DNA of 57,527 nucleotides from a virus: IMG/VR virus record IMGVR_UViG_3300025929_000019, positions 1 through 57,527 of that record. The stretch is one strand, 5' to 3'. Under the pieces are notes generated by a model. That model saw nothing but the letters and a program-made list of their open reading frames with translations. It ran no database searches and was not told the DNA's origin. Each line of letters opens with the position of its first letter. Positions within the stretch are counted from its first letter, which is position 1. Positions 47,202-56,383 of this stretch are shown in pieces. Both the position numbers and the translations under genes were made by a program.

Positions 47202-48521
47202 GTGGCGATCATTTACGTTCGCTCGACTGACGGCAACAACGCAGACAACGGCTCGACATGGGCGCTCGCCAAGGCGACGCTCGCCGGCGCCGCAGCAATA
47301 GACGCCGCCGGCGATACGATCTACGTCTCGCAGGTGCATTCGGAAACGACGGCTGCCACGGTGAGCCTCAACTGGGCCGGCACGCAGGCGTTGCCGACGA
47401 AAATCATCTGCGCCAACGACGGCGCGGAGCCGCCGACCGCGGTCGCGATCGCCGGTGCGATGGCCGTGACCGGAGCCGGCAATCAGATCGGCCTCAACAC
47501 CGGCTCGGTCTACTTCTACGGGCTCAACTTCGCCGTCGGCACGGCGGCGAACTCCGGCAACATGGTGCTCGCGACGGTGCTCTGGCACCGCTACGAGAAG
47601 TGCACGTTTTCCAATCTCGGCAACCAGGCGGCGGCGTTCACCACCGGCGGCGGCTCGTCGACGAAAATTCTCTTCGAGAGTTGCGATTTCAAGTTCGCGA
47701 CGACGGCGCAGCTCTTCCAACTGGCCGGCGGCACAGCCAAGTTTCGCGGCGGCTCGGTGCTTTCTGGGAGTGCCGCGAACGTCGTGATGTTCGACATTTC
47801 CTCGGACGGCGCCCTCCACGTCGAGGGATTCGATTTCAGCAATTGCGCGCCCGCCATCAATCTAGTGAAGACTACGGGCGGAACTGCCGTCGTGTACCAG
47901 GCGCGCTTCGTCGACTGCAAATTGCCTGCGTCGTGGTCGGGTACGCCGCACAGCGGGACGCCGAATGCGATGTCAGTCGTCGAGATGATCAACTGCAGCG
48001 CTGGCGCCATGAATTACGCTTACTGGCGCAAGGTCTATGCGGGCGACATCACCCACGAGACGACGATCGTCAAGAGCGGCGGCGCGTCGGACGGCACGAC
48101 GCCGCTATCGTGGAAACTCGTTTCGAACGCGAATGCGATCTATCCGCTGATCGGGCTCGAGTCCGAAGACCTTTACGCGTGGAACGATACCGTCGGCAGT
48201 TCCGTGACGGCGACCGTCGAGATCGTCACTGACAACGTTACGCTCAAGAACAACGAGGCGTATCTCGAACTGTTCTATCTGAGCAGCACCGGAACGCCGA
48301 TCGCGACGCGCACGTCGAACAAGGTGGCCGACGTGCTGACGACGGCCGCCAATCAGTCGGCTTCGACCGCGACCTGGACGACGACCGGGCTCACGACGCC
48401 GGTCAAGCAAAAGCTCGCTGTCACCTTCACGCCGCAGATGAAGGGTTACGTCATCGCGCGCGTCGTGCTCATGAAGGCATCGACGACGATGTACGCCGAT
48501 CCCGTCATGACGCTCTCATAA
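47202..48521 (+). CDS. Parallel beta-helix tail fibre / spike-like protein
   Basis: 439 residues from a GTG. A repetitive beta-solenoid with ladder-like runs (GGSSTKILFESCDFKF, then FDISSDGALHVEGFDF and DCKLPASW), a form used by phage spikes and depolymerases. The end is a beta domain (KLAVTFTPQMKGYVIARVV). Probably recognises a surface polysaccharide. Confidence 0.7.
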   Translation: MAIIYVRSTDGNNADNGSTWALAKATLAGAAAIDAAGDTIYVSQVHSETTAATVSLNWAGTQALPTKIICANDGAEPPTAVAIAGAMAVTGAGNQIGLNTGSVYFYGLNFAVGTAANSGNMVLATVLWHRYEKCTFSNLGNQAAAFTTGGGSSTKILFESCDFKFATTAQLFQLAGGTAKFRGGSVLSGSAANVVMFDISSDGALHVEGFDFSNCAPAINLVKTTGGTAVVYQARFVDCKLPASWSGTPHSGTPNAMSVVEMINCSAGAMNYAYWRKVYAGDITHETTIVKSGGASDGTTPLSWKLVSNANAIYPLIGLESEDLYAWNDTVGSSVTATVEIVTDNVTLKNNEAYLELFYLSSTGTPIATRTSNKVADVLTTAANQSASTATWTTTGLTTPVKQKLAVTFTPQMKGYVIARVVLMKASTTMYADPVMTLS

Positions 48522-48522
48522 G

Positions 48523-50121
48523 ATGGCGCAAACACAGCTTCCCGGCGGCGGGTATTTCAACGCCGGCGTAGCGCGACAGTCGCAGATTCCCGGCAGCGGC
48601 TTCCTCGGCGAGGTGCCGGGCGGCGTCAGCATCAACGTTCCGCTCGGCTCTCTGGCGCTTACCGCCTTCGCCCCGACGGTGTTCGTGGGCGACCCGCAGA
48701 ACATCGCCGTTCCGCGCGCGACGCTCACCCTTGTCGGTCACGCGCCGTTCGTCAGCGTCACGCACGATATCGGCGTTCCCGTCGCGGCGCTGCATCTGAC
48801 CGCGCACGCGCCACTCGTCTCGGTGGGCGATGGCGCCACGGTGCGCGCGACCACGCCACGCCGACCCGGGCTGCTGCTGACAGACCCGCTGCCGCTCGCG
48901 CTCACGTCGCAGATCGGGGCCTTCGCCGAGGCACAGCTGCTCCCGCAGCGCTACGGCGACCTGCGCAAGACCCGCTTCAAGCTGATCCGCATGACGGCGA
49001 CGAAGTTCATCGCCGCCGGCCATGCAATGGAAATCACGCGCGCGTTCACCGCGGATCTCGAGACGAGCTCGTTCGCGGTGTCCGTTGAGTCGTCCGGGGC
49101 GCTCGTCTATACCGTCGTCGAATTCGCTGCACCGGTGCCGATCGGGACCGATTGCAGCGCGTCCGGGCTCGGCAAGCGGCATTCCGTCACCGGCGCATTA
49201 ATCGAGAATCCGGCCGATATTGCGGTCGATGTGCTAGCACTCGCCGGCCGCGTCGAGCCGTGGTTCGGGCAATTGCGGGCGGAAGCGACGGCGATCGCGC
49301 TCGCCGGCAGCTTCGGCGACGTCGTCGCCGTGCGCGACGCCATTGACACCGTCATGAATTCCGCCGGCGCCATCTGGTGCCCGGGCATGGCGCGGCTTTA
49401 TCCGGTGCCGTTCGACGGCTTCAAGATCGATATCGACGCCACGAGCGCGCATGACCTCACCGTGCAAGCCTCGGCGACGGACACCGCCGATATCGTGCGG
49501 CTCTCCTTCGACTTCGATGAGGTCGAGAATCGCAATCAGTCGTTCATCGAATTATCGGCCTCGCCACAGCGTTATGCGGGCAAGCTCATCGACGTTGCCC
49601 TGCCGATGCTGCGCAACCCGGCGACGGCGGAAGCCATCGGACGGCGCATCGCGGGCTGGTATGCCGGCGAGCGCTACACGGTCACCTACAAAGGCGACGC
49701 TGACGAGTTCGCGCGGCCCGGGACGTGGGCGCTGCTCACGGGTCACCCGCAGTGGCCATTTTCCGACGATCCCTATCTCATGCTGACGCAGACGACGATC
49801 AGCAAGCGCGAGAATTTCGTGAGCGTCACCGCGGAGACGTTGCGCAGTTCGCCGACGATCACGATCACGAATCACAGCCTCGGCGGCAACAGCATCGACA
49901 CCGGCGGTATCGAGGTGCAATTCCTTAATGGCATCGCGACCTTCACCGTCCTCGACAACAGCGACAAGCCGATCGTCGGCGCCTATGTGAGCCTCGACGG
50001 TGCTGCGCCAAAGAAAACGAACGGGCAGGGACAGGTCGTGTTCACCACGACGGCCGGTGCGCATGAGCTCGCCGTCGAGGCCGCCGGTTTCCTGCCGTAC
50101 TCGATTGGGCTGACGCTGTGA
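48523..50121 (+). CDS. Large tail protein with a C-terminal Ig-like domain
   Basis: 532 residues. The N-terminal part repeats short beta motifs (LALTAFAPTVFVGD, LTLVGHAPFVSVT, LHLTAHAPLVSVG), then a long central domain, and a C-terminal carboxypeptidase-regulatory-like/Ig-like domain (TFTVLDNSDKPIVGAYVSLD). Could form the tail tip or a fibre base. Confidence 0.65.
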   Translation: MAQTQLPGGGYFNAGVARQSQIPGSGFLGEVPGGVSINVPLGSLALTAFAPTVFVGDPQNIAVPRATLTLVGHAPFVSVTHDIGVPVAALHLTAHAPLVSVGDGATVRATTPRRPGLLLTDPLPLALTSQIGAFAEAQLLPQRYGDLRKTRFKLIRMTATKFIAAGHAMEITRAFTADLETSSFAVSVESSGALVYTVVEFAAPVPIGTDCSASGLGKRHSVTGALIENPADIAVDVLALAGRVEPWFGQLRAEATAIALAGSFGDVVAVRDAIDTVMNSAGAIWCPGMARLYPVPFDGFKIDIDATSAHDLTVQASATDTADIVRLSFDFDEVENRNQSFIELSASPQRYAGKLIDVALPMLRNPATAEAIGRRIAGWYAGERYTVTYKGDADEFARPGTWALLTGHPQWPFSDDPYLMLTQTTISKRENFVSVTAETLRSSPTITITNHSLGGNSIDTGGIEVQFLNGIATFTVLDNSDKPIVGAYVSLDGAAPKKTNGQGQVVFTTTAGAHELAVEAAGFLPYSIGLTL

Positions 50122-50852
50122 GGCTCGCGGTGAAGCTGGTCCCGGCCGGCATTATCCCGCGCGACCCGGGGCTGCGTCTGAAGCTGCAGCGCGCACCGGC
50201 CGCGGCGACGGTCAGCGAAACACCCAAGCCCGTGCCGGTCGCAGCATGCACGGCAACGGGCGCGACGGCGATGTTCGCCTCGTTCAACTTCACCGGCAAC
50301 CTGCCCGATTACGTCTCGGATAGCGGCGCCGTGTTCACGCTCAGCAGCGGCAATACAGCGGCCGACACTTACCTCGTGGAAAACGGGGTCCTGCGCCGGC
50401 AGGATTTCAGCGAGGGGCCGGATTCCGGCGGCGAATCGTGGGCGTACACCGATCAGCAGCCGGCGACGACCCGCTTCTACATTGAAGCGACGATCACGTT
50501 CAAGGGGCTGCCGAATGGCCCAGACCCGGAATTTTCGGCGCTCTATTTCTACCAGAACGCGACCGCTCCCGGCAATCCGGACGTGCTGTGCGGCCTCAGC
50601 AGCCAAGGGCTCGGCGTCGATGCGTCCCTGCTCGGCTTCCAAAATATCGCCTATACAACGCTTCCGAATACGCCCTACGTGATGCGCCTGTTCGTCGACG
50701 GCCACGATCTGACGCTGTGCATCAACGGGTCGGTCGTCGCCACCGCCGCGCTTGGCGCCGACCTGACGTTGCCGGTCGGCATCGACACCTTCAACTTCGG
50801 TGGCGCGAACAACTTCGCCATCGATGACCTGCGCATCGTCGACGTTCCATGA
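50118..50852 (+). CDS. LamG/ConA-lectin-like tail protein
   Basis: 244 residues from a GTG overlapping the previous stop. Residues 70-240 form a lectin-like beta-sandwich (FASFNFTGNLPDYVS, YVMRLFVDGHDLTLCINGSV, FGGANNFAIDDLRIVD). Likely binds a host glycan as the last tail protein. Confidence 0.65.
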   Translation: MRLAVKLVPAGIIPRDPGLRLKLQRAPAAATVSETPKPVPVAACTATGATAMFASFNFTGNLPDYVSDSGAVFTLSSGNTAADTYLVENGVLRRQDFSEGPDSGGESWAYTDQQPATTRFYIEATITFKGLPNGPDPEFSALYFYQNATAPGNPDVLCGLSSQGLGVDASLLGFQNIAYTTLPNTPYVMRLFVDGHDLTLCINGSVVATAALGADLTLPVGIDTFNFGGANNFAIDDLRIVDVP

Positions 50853-51526
50853 CGCTCGAGCGCGGCTGGACGACGGCAATCTGCGTTGCCAGCGGGCCAA
50901 GTTTGACCGACGCGCAATGCGCAATCGCCGACGAAGCGCGACGCGATGGACGCGCCAAGATCATCGTCGTCAACGACAACTGGTGCAAGCTGCGCGACGC
51001 CGATGCGCTCTACGCGTGCGACGGGCCATGGTGGGCGATATATGCCGATCAGGTGCGCGTCGGCTTTCGCGGCGAGTGCTGGACTCGCGTGGCGATTAAG
51101 GAGCCAGACGGCTCGTACAACACGGTCGAACGCCGGCATCTGGAAGTGGTCGCCGGCCTGCCGTGGCTTGACTGCGTGCCGGTGCTGCGCGACGTAGGGC
51201 TGCCGCGCAACGGCGCAATTCCCATGGGCGGCAACTCGGGGCACGGGGCGATCGGGCTCGCATACCTGTTCGGCGCGCGCCGGATCCTGCTCGTCGGGTA
51301 TGACATGAAGCGCGGAGCCAACGGCGAAGCGCACCACTTCGGCGACCACCCGAAACCGCTGACGCAGGGCGTGCCAACGTCGTGGATTCGCCGCTTCGAT
51401 CAGATGGCCGAGGACGCGAAGGCGCGCGGCGTGACGATCGTCAACTGCACGCGCGACACGGCGCTCACGCAGTTCCCGCGCATGGATCTGCGCGAAGCGC
51501 TCGCGATCGAGGCGGCTGTGTGCTAG
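50849..51526 (+). CDS. Glycosyltransferase-like protein (MptE/DUF115-type fold)
   Basis: 225 residues, ATGA-coupled. CVASGPSL near the start, IVVNDNWCKLRDADALYACD in the middle, and GNSGHGAIGLAYLFGARRIL with VGYDMK match Rossmann-like folds of the DUF115/sialyltransferase type, often found in phages. With the next two genes it forms a possible sugar-modifying cassette. The substrate is unknown. Confidence 0.65.
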   Translation: MTLERGWTTAICVASGPSLTDAQCAIADEARRDGRAKIIVVNDNWCKLRDADALYACDGPWWAIYADQVRVGFRGECWTRVAIKEPDGSYNTVERRHLEVVAGLPWLDCVPVLRDVGLPRNGAIPMGGNSGHGAIGLAYLFGARRILLVGYDMKRGANGEAHHFGDHPKPLTQGVPTSWIRRFDQMAEDAKARGVTIVNCTRDTALTQFPRMDLREALAIEAAVC

Positions 51527-52416
51527 TCCACGGCATGCACGGCCTCGGCGACAATCTTCACCAGCGCGCGGTCCTGCGACAACTCATGGCGCGCGAGCCC
51601 GTGTATCTCGAAACATCGTGGCCGTGCGCCTATCGGGATCTCGCCGGCCCGCGGCTGCATCTGCTCGCGAAGCCATCGGGGCTGCGCACGCAGGCGAAGA
51701 ATGCGCGGCGCGAAGCGGCAGCATTTTCTCACGCGCGTCCAGAGGGGCGGTCGGTCCGGGTGTGGTACGCGCCCGACGACGTGCGGCGCCACGGGTCCGT
51801 GTTGGCGGCGATGTGCGCGAACACGGAAACGAGCTTCGAAGCCGCCGACTTCCGTCTGCCGGTTCCCGATGCGTGGCGGCAGCGCGCCACGACGTGGATC
51901 GCGAAATGGCGACCGACGAAGCCGCTGCTGCTCTATCGGCCGCTCAACGAGCGCACGGAATGGACCGGCTGTCGCGCGCGCAATCCCGATCATGCTGCCT
52001 ACGCCGCCCTGGTGCGCTCGATCCGCGACCGCTTCTTCGTCGTCAGCGTCGCCGATCTCGATCCGGGGAAGGAGTGGATGGTCGGCGATGACATCGGCGC
52101 CGACGTCGAGTGTCACCGCGGCGAGCTCGAGTTCGAGACGCTGGCGGCTCTCGCCGCGCAGGCCGCTCTCGTCGTCTCGTCGCCAGGCTTCGCGATCATC
52201 CTTGCGCAAGCCGTCGGGACGTCGTCGGTGTGCATCTTCGGCGGATATGAGAACGCGCAGTCCTTCGCCGGCGGCGCGCGCCACGCGCCCTATCTCGGCA
52301 TCGAACCCATCAGTCCCTGCCAGTGTTTTCGGCATGACCATGCCTGCGATAAGCGGATCGAGTTTCCCGCGGCGATCGCGCGCCTGCGCGCCTTCACCGA
52401 CGAGGCGTTGACATGA
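51520..52416 (+). CDS. GT9-like (heptosyltransferase-type) glycosyltransferase
   Basis: 298 residues from the GTG at 51520, overlapping the previous stop. A typical GT-B layout: N-terminal GMHGLGDNLHQR (nucleotide-sugar contact), then the C-terminal AALVVSSPGFAIILAQA with VGTSSVCIFGG, matching the ADP-heptosyltransferase family. Phage copies may alter lipopolysaccharide or decorate the particle. Confidence 0.72.
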   Translation: MLVHGMHGLGDNLHQRAVLRQLMAREPVYLETSWPCAYRDLAGPRLHLLAKPSGLRTQAKNARREAAAFSHARPEGRSVRVWYAPDDVRRHGSVLAAMCANTETSFEAADFRLPVPDAWRQRATTWIAKWRPTKPLLLYRPLNERTEWTGCRARNPDHAAYAALVRSIRDRFFVVSVADLDPGKEWMVGDDIGADVECHRGELEFETLAALAAQAALVVSSPGFAIILAQAVGTSSVCIFGGYENAQSFAGGARHAPYLGIEPISPCQCFRHDHACDKRIEFPAAIARLRAFTDEALT

Positions 52417-53027
52417 AACGGCCGTCGATCAGACTCGCGCCAGGCCAAGTCGATCTCACCGGCACCGATCGGCGCTACTTCAACCGCGGCGAGCTCGAAG
52501 CGTTGATTCATCTCATTCGCAGCGTCGAGCCGAAGATCGTTGTCGAGTTCGGCTGCAACGAGGGGCGGGCGGCGGCGGCGATACTGCGGAACACGCCGAG
52601 CATTCAAAGCTACGTCGGCATCGACGTCCTCTCCGGCTACGTGACGATCCAGAAGTGCCAGCGCCGCGAAGTGCCGGCCGATCCCGGTCGGCTGGTGAGG
52701 GCAGACCCGCGCTTTCGGCTGATCCTGCGCAAGCGTGGAAGCTTCGATCTGACGCCGGCCGATCTCCCGGCCTGCGACGCAGCATTTATCGATGCCGATC
52801 ATTCACGAACTGGCGTGCGCAACGATTTCGCGCTCGCCAAGGCAATCGTGCGCCCGTGCGGAATAATCGTATTTCACGACGACAACGGACTGCCGGTCGT
52901 TGAGGTCACCCAGACGCTCGACGAATTGCATGCCGCCGGCGAAGCGATTACGCACGTCGACGATACGTGGCTCGCATTCATGCGAGTGCCGAGCGGCGCC
53001 CCGGCGCCGTTTTCATTTCAACCATGA
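52413..53027 (+). CDS. SAM-dependent methyltransferase (class I)
   Basis: 204 residues. Motif I is VVEFGCNEGRAAAAIL near 43-58, and FIDADHSRTGVRND with HDDN marks the rest of the Rossmann core. Family resembles small-molecule or sugar methyltransferases encoded beside glycosyltransferases. Coupled by overlap to both neighbours. Confidence 0.75.
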   Translation: MKRPSIRLAPGQVDLTGTDRRYFNRGELEALIHLIRSVEPKIVVEFGCNEGRAAAAILRNTPSIQSYVGIDVLSGYVTIQKCQRREVPADPGRLVRADPRFRLILRKRGSFDLTPADLPACDAAFIDADHSRTGVRNDFALAKAIVRPCGIIVFHDDNGLPVVEVTQTLDELHAAGEAITHVDDTWLAFMRVPSGAPAPFSFQP

Positions 53028-53035
53028 GGAAAAAA

Positions 53036-53419
53036 ATGCCGCCGCGCTCGCTGTTCCACACGCTGGGGGGCGGCTTCGACATTTCGCGCCTGATCGAGCA
53101 GATGATTCCGACCGTCCTCATGGGGATCGTCGTTATCTACGCGAATTCGCTGGTCTCGTCAGCGCAGATCAACAACCTCAAGGAACAGGTAACGCATTCG
53201 GACGAAGCGCGCGTCTCGATGCAGACGAACCTGCAGCAGACGAATGTGGAACTGGCGAAGTTGAACGCGCAAGTCGTCGCGTTTCTCGGCCAGCAGGTGA
53301 CCATGAACGCGGCGATGGACGCGCGGGTGACCTATCTCGAGCGTTCGCGCGAAAACGGCGGCGTGACGGTGATCCAACCGCCAGCCTCTTCGACCACGAT
53401 CCAGCCGCGGCACCGATAG
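53036..53419 (+). CDS. Membrane protein with coiled coil (holin candidate)
   Basis: 127 residues from the ATG at 53036, which has GAGG 5 bases upstream; an ATG at 53024 overlaps the previous stop and is an alternative. A hydrophobic segment (MIPTVLMGIVVIYANSLV, near 22-40) is followed by a long coiled coil and a Pro/Thr tail. It precedes the endolysin, so it may be part of the holin system. Confidence 0.6.
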   Translation: MPPRSLFHTLGGGFDISRLIEQMIPTVLMGIVVIYANSLVSSAQINNLKEQVTHSDEARVSMQTNLQQTNVELAKLNAQVVAFLGQQVTMNAAMDARVTYLERSRENGGVTVIQPPASSTTIQPRHR

Positions 53420-53421
53420 AC

Positions 53422-53940
53422 ATGGACGCGGATCGCGCCGATCAAGCATTGGTCGGCGGCGACTCCGCGCGCGCGTCTGCCGACTGCGAAACGTTCATCA
53501 AGGGCTGGGAGAAGTGCCGGCTAACGCCCTACCTCGACGAGGGAGAGAAGTGGACGGTCGGTTGGGGTCACCTGATGGCGCCGACCGATGACAAGACCGC
53601 ATCGATCACGCAGGCCGAAGCCGACGCGCTATTCGATTTCGAACTGCTCCATTTCTCGGACGGGGTTGCGCGGCTGATTCTCATGCCATTGCGCCAGTAT
53701 CAATTCGATGCGTTGGTGGCTTTTTCGTACAACTGCGGCCTCGGCTCGTTGGCGACCTCGACGCTGCGCAAGCGCGTCAATGGCGGTTACTTCACGGAAG
53801 CTGCGGAGTGGTTCGCGCCGTGGAACAAGATCGAAGTACCCGCTGGTAGCGGCAACTTCGTTGTAAGCGTGGGCTTGACAAAGCGGCGTGCCGCCGAGCG
53901 CGCGACGTTCGTTTCCGCCGACTACTCTGGTCGGCCGTGA
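53422..53940 (+). CDS. Endolysin, GH24 lysozyme family
   Basis: 172 residues. The T4-lysozyme-type triad is at Glu30 (IKGWEKCRLT), Asp39 and Thr45 (KWTVGWGH), with the usual spacing. AFSYNCGLGS and a C-terminal RRAAERATF helix follow. No signal peptide or signal-anchor is visible, so a true holin is needed to release it. Cleaves peptidoglycan between MurNAc and GlcNAc. Confidence 0.9.
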   Translation: MDADRADQALVGGDSARASADCETFIKGWEKCRLTPYLDEGEKWTVGWGHLMAPTDDKTASITQAEADALFDFELLHFSDGVARLILMPLRQYQFDALVAFSYNCGLGSLATSTLRKRVNGGYFTEAAEWFAPWNKIEVPAGSGNFVVSVGLTKRRAAERATFVSADYSGRP

Positions 53941-54038
53941 AGGATCAGCGCGAGTTCTGGGCGATGATCCTTTGCGGGTGCGCGATCATCTCTTTTCTCA
54001 TCTGGTTCCTTGTGGAACTCGTCAAGGATATTTCATGA
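53937..54038 (+). CDS. 33-residue single-span membrane peptide
   Basis: GTG at 53937 overlaps the endolysin stop, and its own TGA overlaps the next ATG. One transmembrane helix fills most of it (AMILCGCAIISFLIWFLVELV). This position and size suit a small holin, antiholin or lysis accessory. The overlaps on both sides support a real gene. Confidence 0.6.
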   Translation: MKDQREFWAMILCGCAIISFLIWFLVELVKDIS

Positions 54039-54454
54039 ACTGGCTGCGCGAGGCGATCAGCGACGAAACCGGGCAGGCAGACATTGCGTATGCGGTCATC
54101 GGCGCCCTCGCCGGCGGCGCGCTCGGCTCGCTGGCCTTCATCTGCGGCATGTCGGCGATCGCCTATTTCCGCTGTATCCCGCTGGTGAAGCCGGACGTCG
54201 TCGTTAATTGCTCATTCGACCCGCTCCCGATGGGGCAGGCTGCGGCATTGATCTTCGGCGCGTTCGCAACGCTCATTGGCGCGCTGTGCGGTTACATGGT
54301 GGCCACGCGCAAGCAGCGCTCGTCGCAGCCGGATCAAACGGTGATCGCGAACAGTGCCGTCGTGCATCAGGAAGCCGCGCAACCCGCGCCGGCCGAAGCT
54401 GCGACCGACCTCGGACCGCCGACGGTCCAGAAGCCGCGCAAGGGCAAGCGGTGA
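54035..54454 (+). CDS. Two-span membrane protein of the lysis region (holin candidate)
   Basis: 139 residues. Two hydrophobic segments (IAYAVIGALAGGALGSLAFI near 17-37 and GQAAALIFGAFATLIGALCG near 68-89) and a polar, Ala/Pro-rich C-terminus ending in a basic KPRKGKR tail. Resembles class II holins, although the loop and tail are long. One of three membrane proteins around the endolysin. Confidence 0.6.
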   Translation: MNWLREAISDETGQADIAYAVIGALAGGALGSLAFICGMSAIAYFRCIPLVKPDVVVNCSFDPLPMGQAAALIFGAFATLIGALCGYMVATRKQRSSQPDQTVIANSAVVHQEAAQPAPAEAATDLGPPTVQKPRKGKR

Positions 54455-54711
54455 TCGACTCGCTGCAGCGCTCCAATTGCCTGATCTTCGCGGTCAGGCG
54501 GTGGATGCGCGAAGGCGGCTACTTCATCGTCCGCAAGTCGCGGCACGGCTGGTGGCCGCACTTCATGTGGGCGAGATCGCTCAAGGGGCTCGCGATCGAG
54601 CAGTGGATTCCCTGCCCGCCGAAGAAATGGGACGACCTGCCGCGCTGGCAAAAGATACTGCCCGTCCACGTCGTGCTGTTTCGTGGCCAATTGAAGCGCG
54701 ACGATGATTGA
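54451..54711 (+). CDS. Small basic protein, unknown function
   Basis: 86 residues from a GTG overlapping the previous stop. Trp-rich (GWWPHFMWARSLKGL) and basic. No known family. Lies between lysis genes and overlaps the spanin gene by 8 bases. Confidence 0.6.
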   Translation: MIDSLQRSNCLIFAVRRWMREGGYFIVRKSRHGWWPHFMWARSLKGLAIEQWIPCPPKKWDDLPRWQKILPVHVVLFRGQLKRDDD

Positions 54712-55141
54712 TACCCTCATCAAGTACGCGATCATCGCGGCGATTGTCGGCGCAGTGGTCGCGACCTGCATCGCGCTGTGGGAAAGCTACATCGCCGAGC
54801 CGTATCGCATACAGGGCGACGTCCGCACGACGACGAAGCTCCAGCCGCAGATCAATACGCTGTCGAAGCAACTGACCGCCGCGCAGGCCATCAATAACGG
54901 CTTGCAGGGACAGTTCGCGGCCCTGCAAAAGTCATTCGCCGATTACGCGCAGGAGCGGATCGACGCGGAAGTCCGGGCTAAGGCTGCGCTCGCCGCCGAG
55001 ACTGCGCGCGCCGATGCCAACGCTGTCGAACGCGGGCGTCTGACCGCAATCCTCGTTCGTCCCAAATCAACCGAATCCACGGAGATCGTCTGTGCGCGCG
55101 CTGCTTCTATTTTGCACGACGTTGTTGATCTCCTGCAGTAG
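54704..55141 (+). CDS. Inner-membrane spanin subunit (Rz-like)
   Basis: 145 residues: an N-terminal signal anchor (YAIIAAIVGAVVATCIA, 8-24), then a long coiled coil reaching almost to the C-terminus and ending with CARAASILHDVV. That is the form of i-spanins, which join the outer-membrane partner to disrupt the outer membrane at lysis. The partner gene starts within it. Confidence 0.78.
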   Translation: MIDTLIKYAIIAAIVGAVVATCIALWESYIAEPYRIQGDVRTTTKLQPQINTLSKQLTAAQAINNGLQGQFAALQKSFADYAQERIDAEVRAKAALAAETARADANAVERGRLTAILVRPKSTESTEIVCARAASILHDVVDLLQ

Positions 55142-55379
55142 CGTTCCGACCGCCCCGGATTTGGCGGTCGGCAGCGTCGTGACCGTGCAGGCGCCCGTGG
55201 GAACGCCGTGCATCAAGGAGGCCGATATTCCCGCCCTTGCGCCGGCCAAGCCGATTGCCAAGGACGCCGATCCGGAGCAATTCGCCGCGTGGCTGAAGCT
55301 GCGCATCGACGAAGACGTCAAGCCGTACATCGCGAAACTGCGCGCCGCGCTCGTTGCGTGCTCATCTGGAGGAAAGTGA
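55092..55379 (+). CDS. Outer-membrane spanin lipoprotein (Rz1-like)
   Basis: 95 residues from the GTG at 55092, GGAG 7 bases upstream, overlapping the i-spanin gene by 50 bases in another frame. Lipobox LLISC-SS near residue 15 gives a lipid-modified Cys, then a Pro-rich stretch. The nested, overlapping arrangement is diagnostic of Rz/Rz1 pairs. Confidence 0.78.
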   Translation: MRALLLFCTTLLISCSSVPTAPDLAVGSVVTVQAPVGTPCIKEADIPALAPAKPIAKDADPEQFAAWLKLRIDEDVKPYIAKLRAALVACSSGGK

Positions 55380-55380
55380 C

Positions 55381-56379
55381 ATGAATGGATACCTGATCAC
55401 GGCGATCGTTTTCGCCATCCTTGCCGCCGTCGGCATCGCGGTGCTGATTCACCGTCGCAGCGATCCCGCCGCGAAGGTCGAAGTCGTCTCGTCGATCAGC
55501 TCATCGCTCGGCAAGGTCGTAAGCGGCGCCGTCGCGTCGCACGTCCGCATGCTGGGCGAAGACATGAAATCGCACGTCGATTCGTGGGGAAAGGCGATCC
55601 GCACGGACATTGCGAACACGACGTCGAAGACGCCGCAGCAGCATGCCGCGGACGCACTCTCCGAGATGGCCGGCGATACCGCAGCGCAGTTCGGCGCGCC
55701 AGTCCAGCATGCGGACGGCATGACGACGATCTCCCGTTCACCGAATCCCGCCGCGGTCGCCGCGTCCATTGCCGTCCCTCCTCCTGCGGCAGCTCCAACC
55801 GAGCCGTCTGCGGGCAGCGGCGGGACCGCGAAGGCGGTCGATACCGTCATGAGCAAGAGCGCGGATGGCAAGACACTGACCATCACGACGCAAGCGCCGT
55901 ATGTGCCGAACCCGTTGAGCAATACCCCGGATTGGCGCCGGTGGACCGATACCAGTCCCGAAGGCTATCCCGTCATCTACGGCCTCGGCGGCGACGGCCT
56001 GCCGGTCGTCGATGCAGCGGGACACGCCATGTCGGCGCTGCTGTACGACGGGAAGACCTTTCCCGATGCCGCCGCGATCGCCGCGTACAAGGAAGGCGTC
56101 GCGAAGAATGCCGGCGCCAGCGCGGCGCGCGATGCCGCTGAAGCCTCTCGCGTGCTGACGGGACCGGTGCCGGTTGCCAGCCTGACCGACGAGGACAAGA
56201 AATACCTGTGGTGGCGCGTGCGTCAGCCCGGCGCCATCAACTGGTACGTCAACGTGCTTGGCGGCTCGTGGATCGACGTACGCAATGCCCTGACGTGGGT
56301 CGATAACGTGCCTGGTCCAGGAATCATGCAGGCGTTCGATCCGGCGGCTTATACGGGTGTGCTCAAGCAATACGCGTGA
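55381..56379 (+). CDS. Membrane-anchored protein, unknown function
   Basis: 332 residues: one N-terminal transmembrane segment (LITAIVFAILAAVGIAVLI, 5-23), then an Ala/Pro/Ser-rich region and a C-terminal domain with YLWWRVRQPGAINWYVNV. Located after the spanins. Could be a lysis regulator, a lysogenic-conversion factor or a tail fibre accessory; I cannot choose. Confidence 0.55.
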   Translation: MNGYLITAIVFAILAAVGIAVLIHRRSDPAAKVEVVSSISSSLGKVVSGAVASHVRMLGEDMKSHVDSWGKAIRTDIANTTSKTPQQHAADALSEMAGDTAAQFGAPVQHADGMTTISRSPNPAAVAASIAVPPPAAAPTEPSAGSGGTAKAVDTVMSKSADGKTLTITTQAPYVPNPLSNTPDWRRWTDTSPEGYPVIYGLGGDGLPVVDAAGHAMSALLYDGKTFPDAAAIAAYKEGVAKNAGASAARDAAEASRVLTGPVPVASLTDEDKKYLWWRVRQPGAINWYVNVLGGSWIDVRNALTWVDNVPGPGIMQAFDPAAYTGVLKQYA

Positions 56380-56383
56380 TGCT

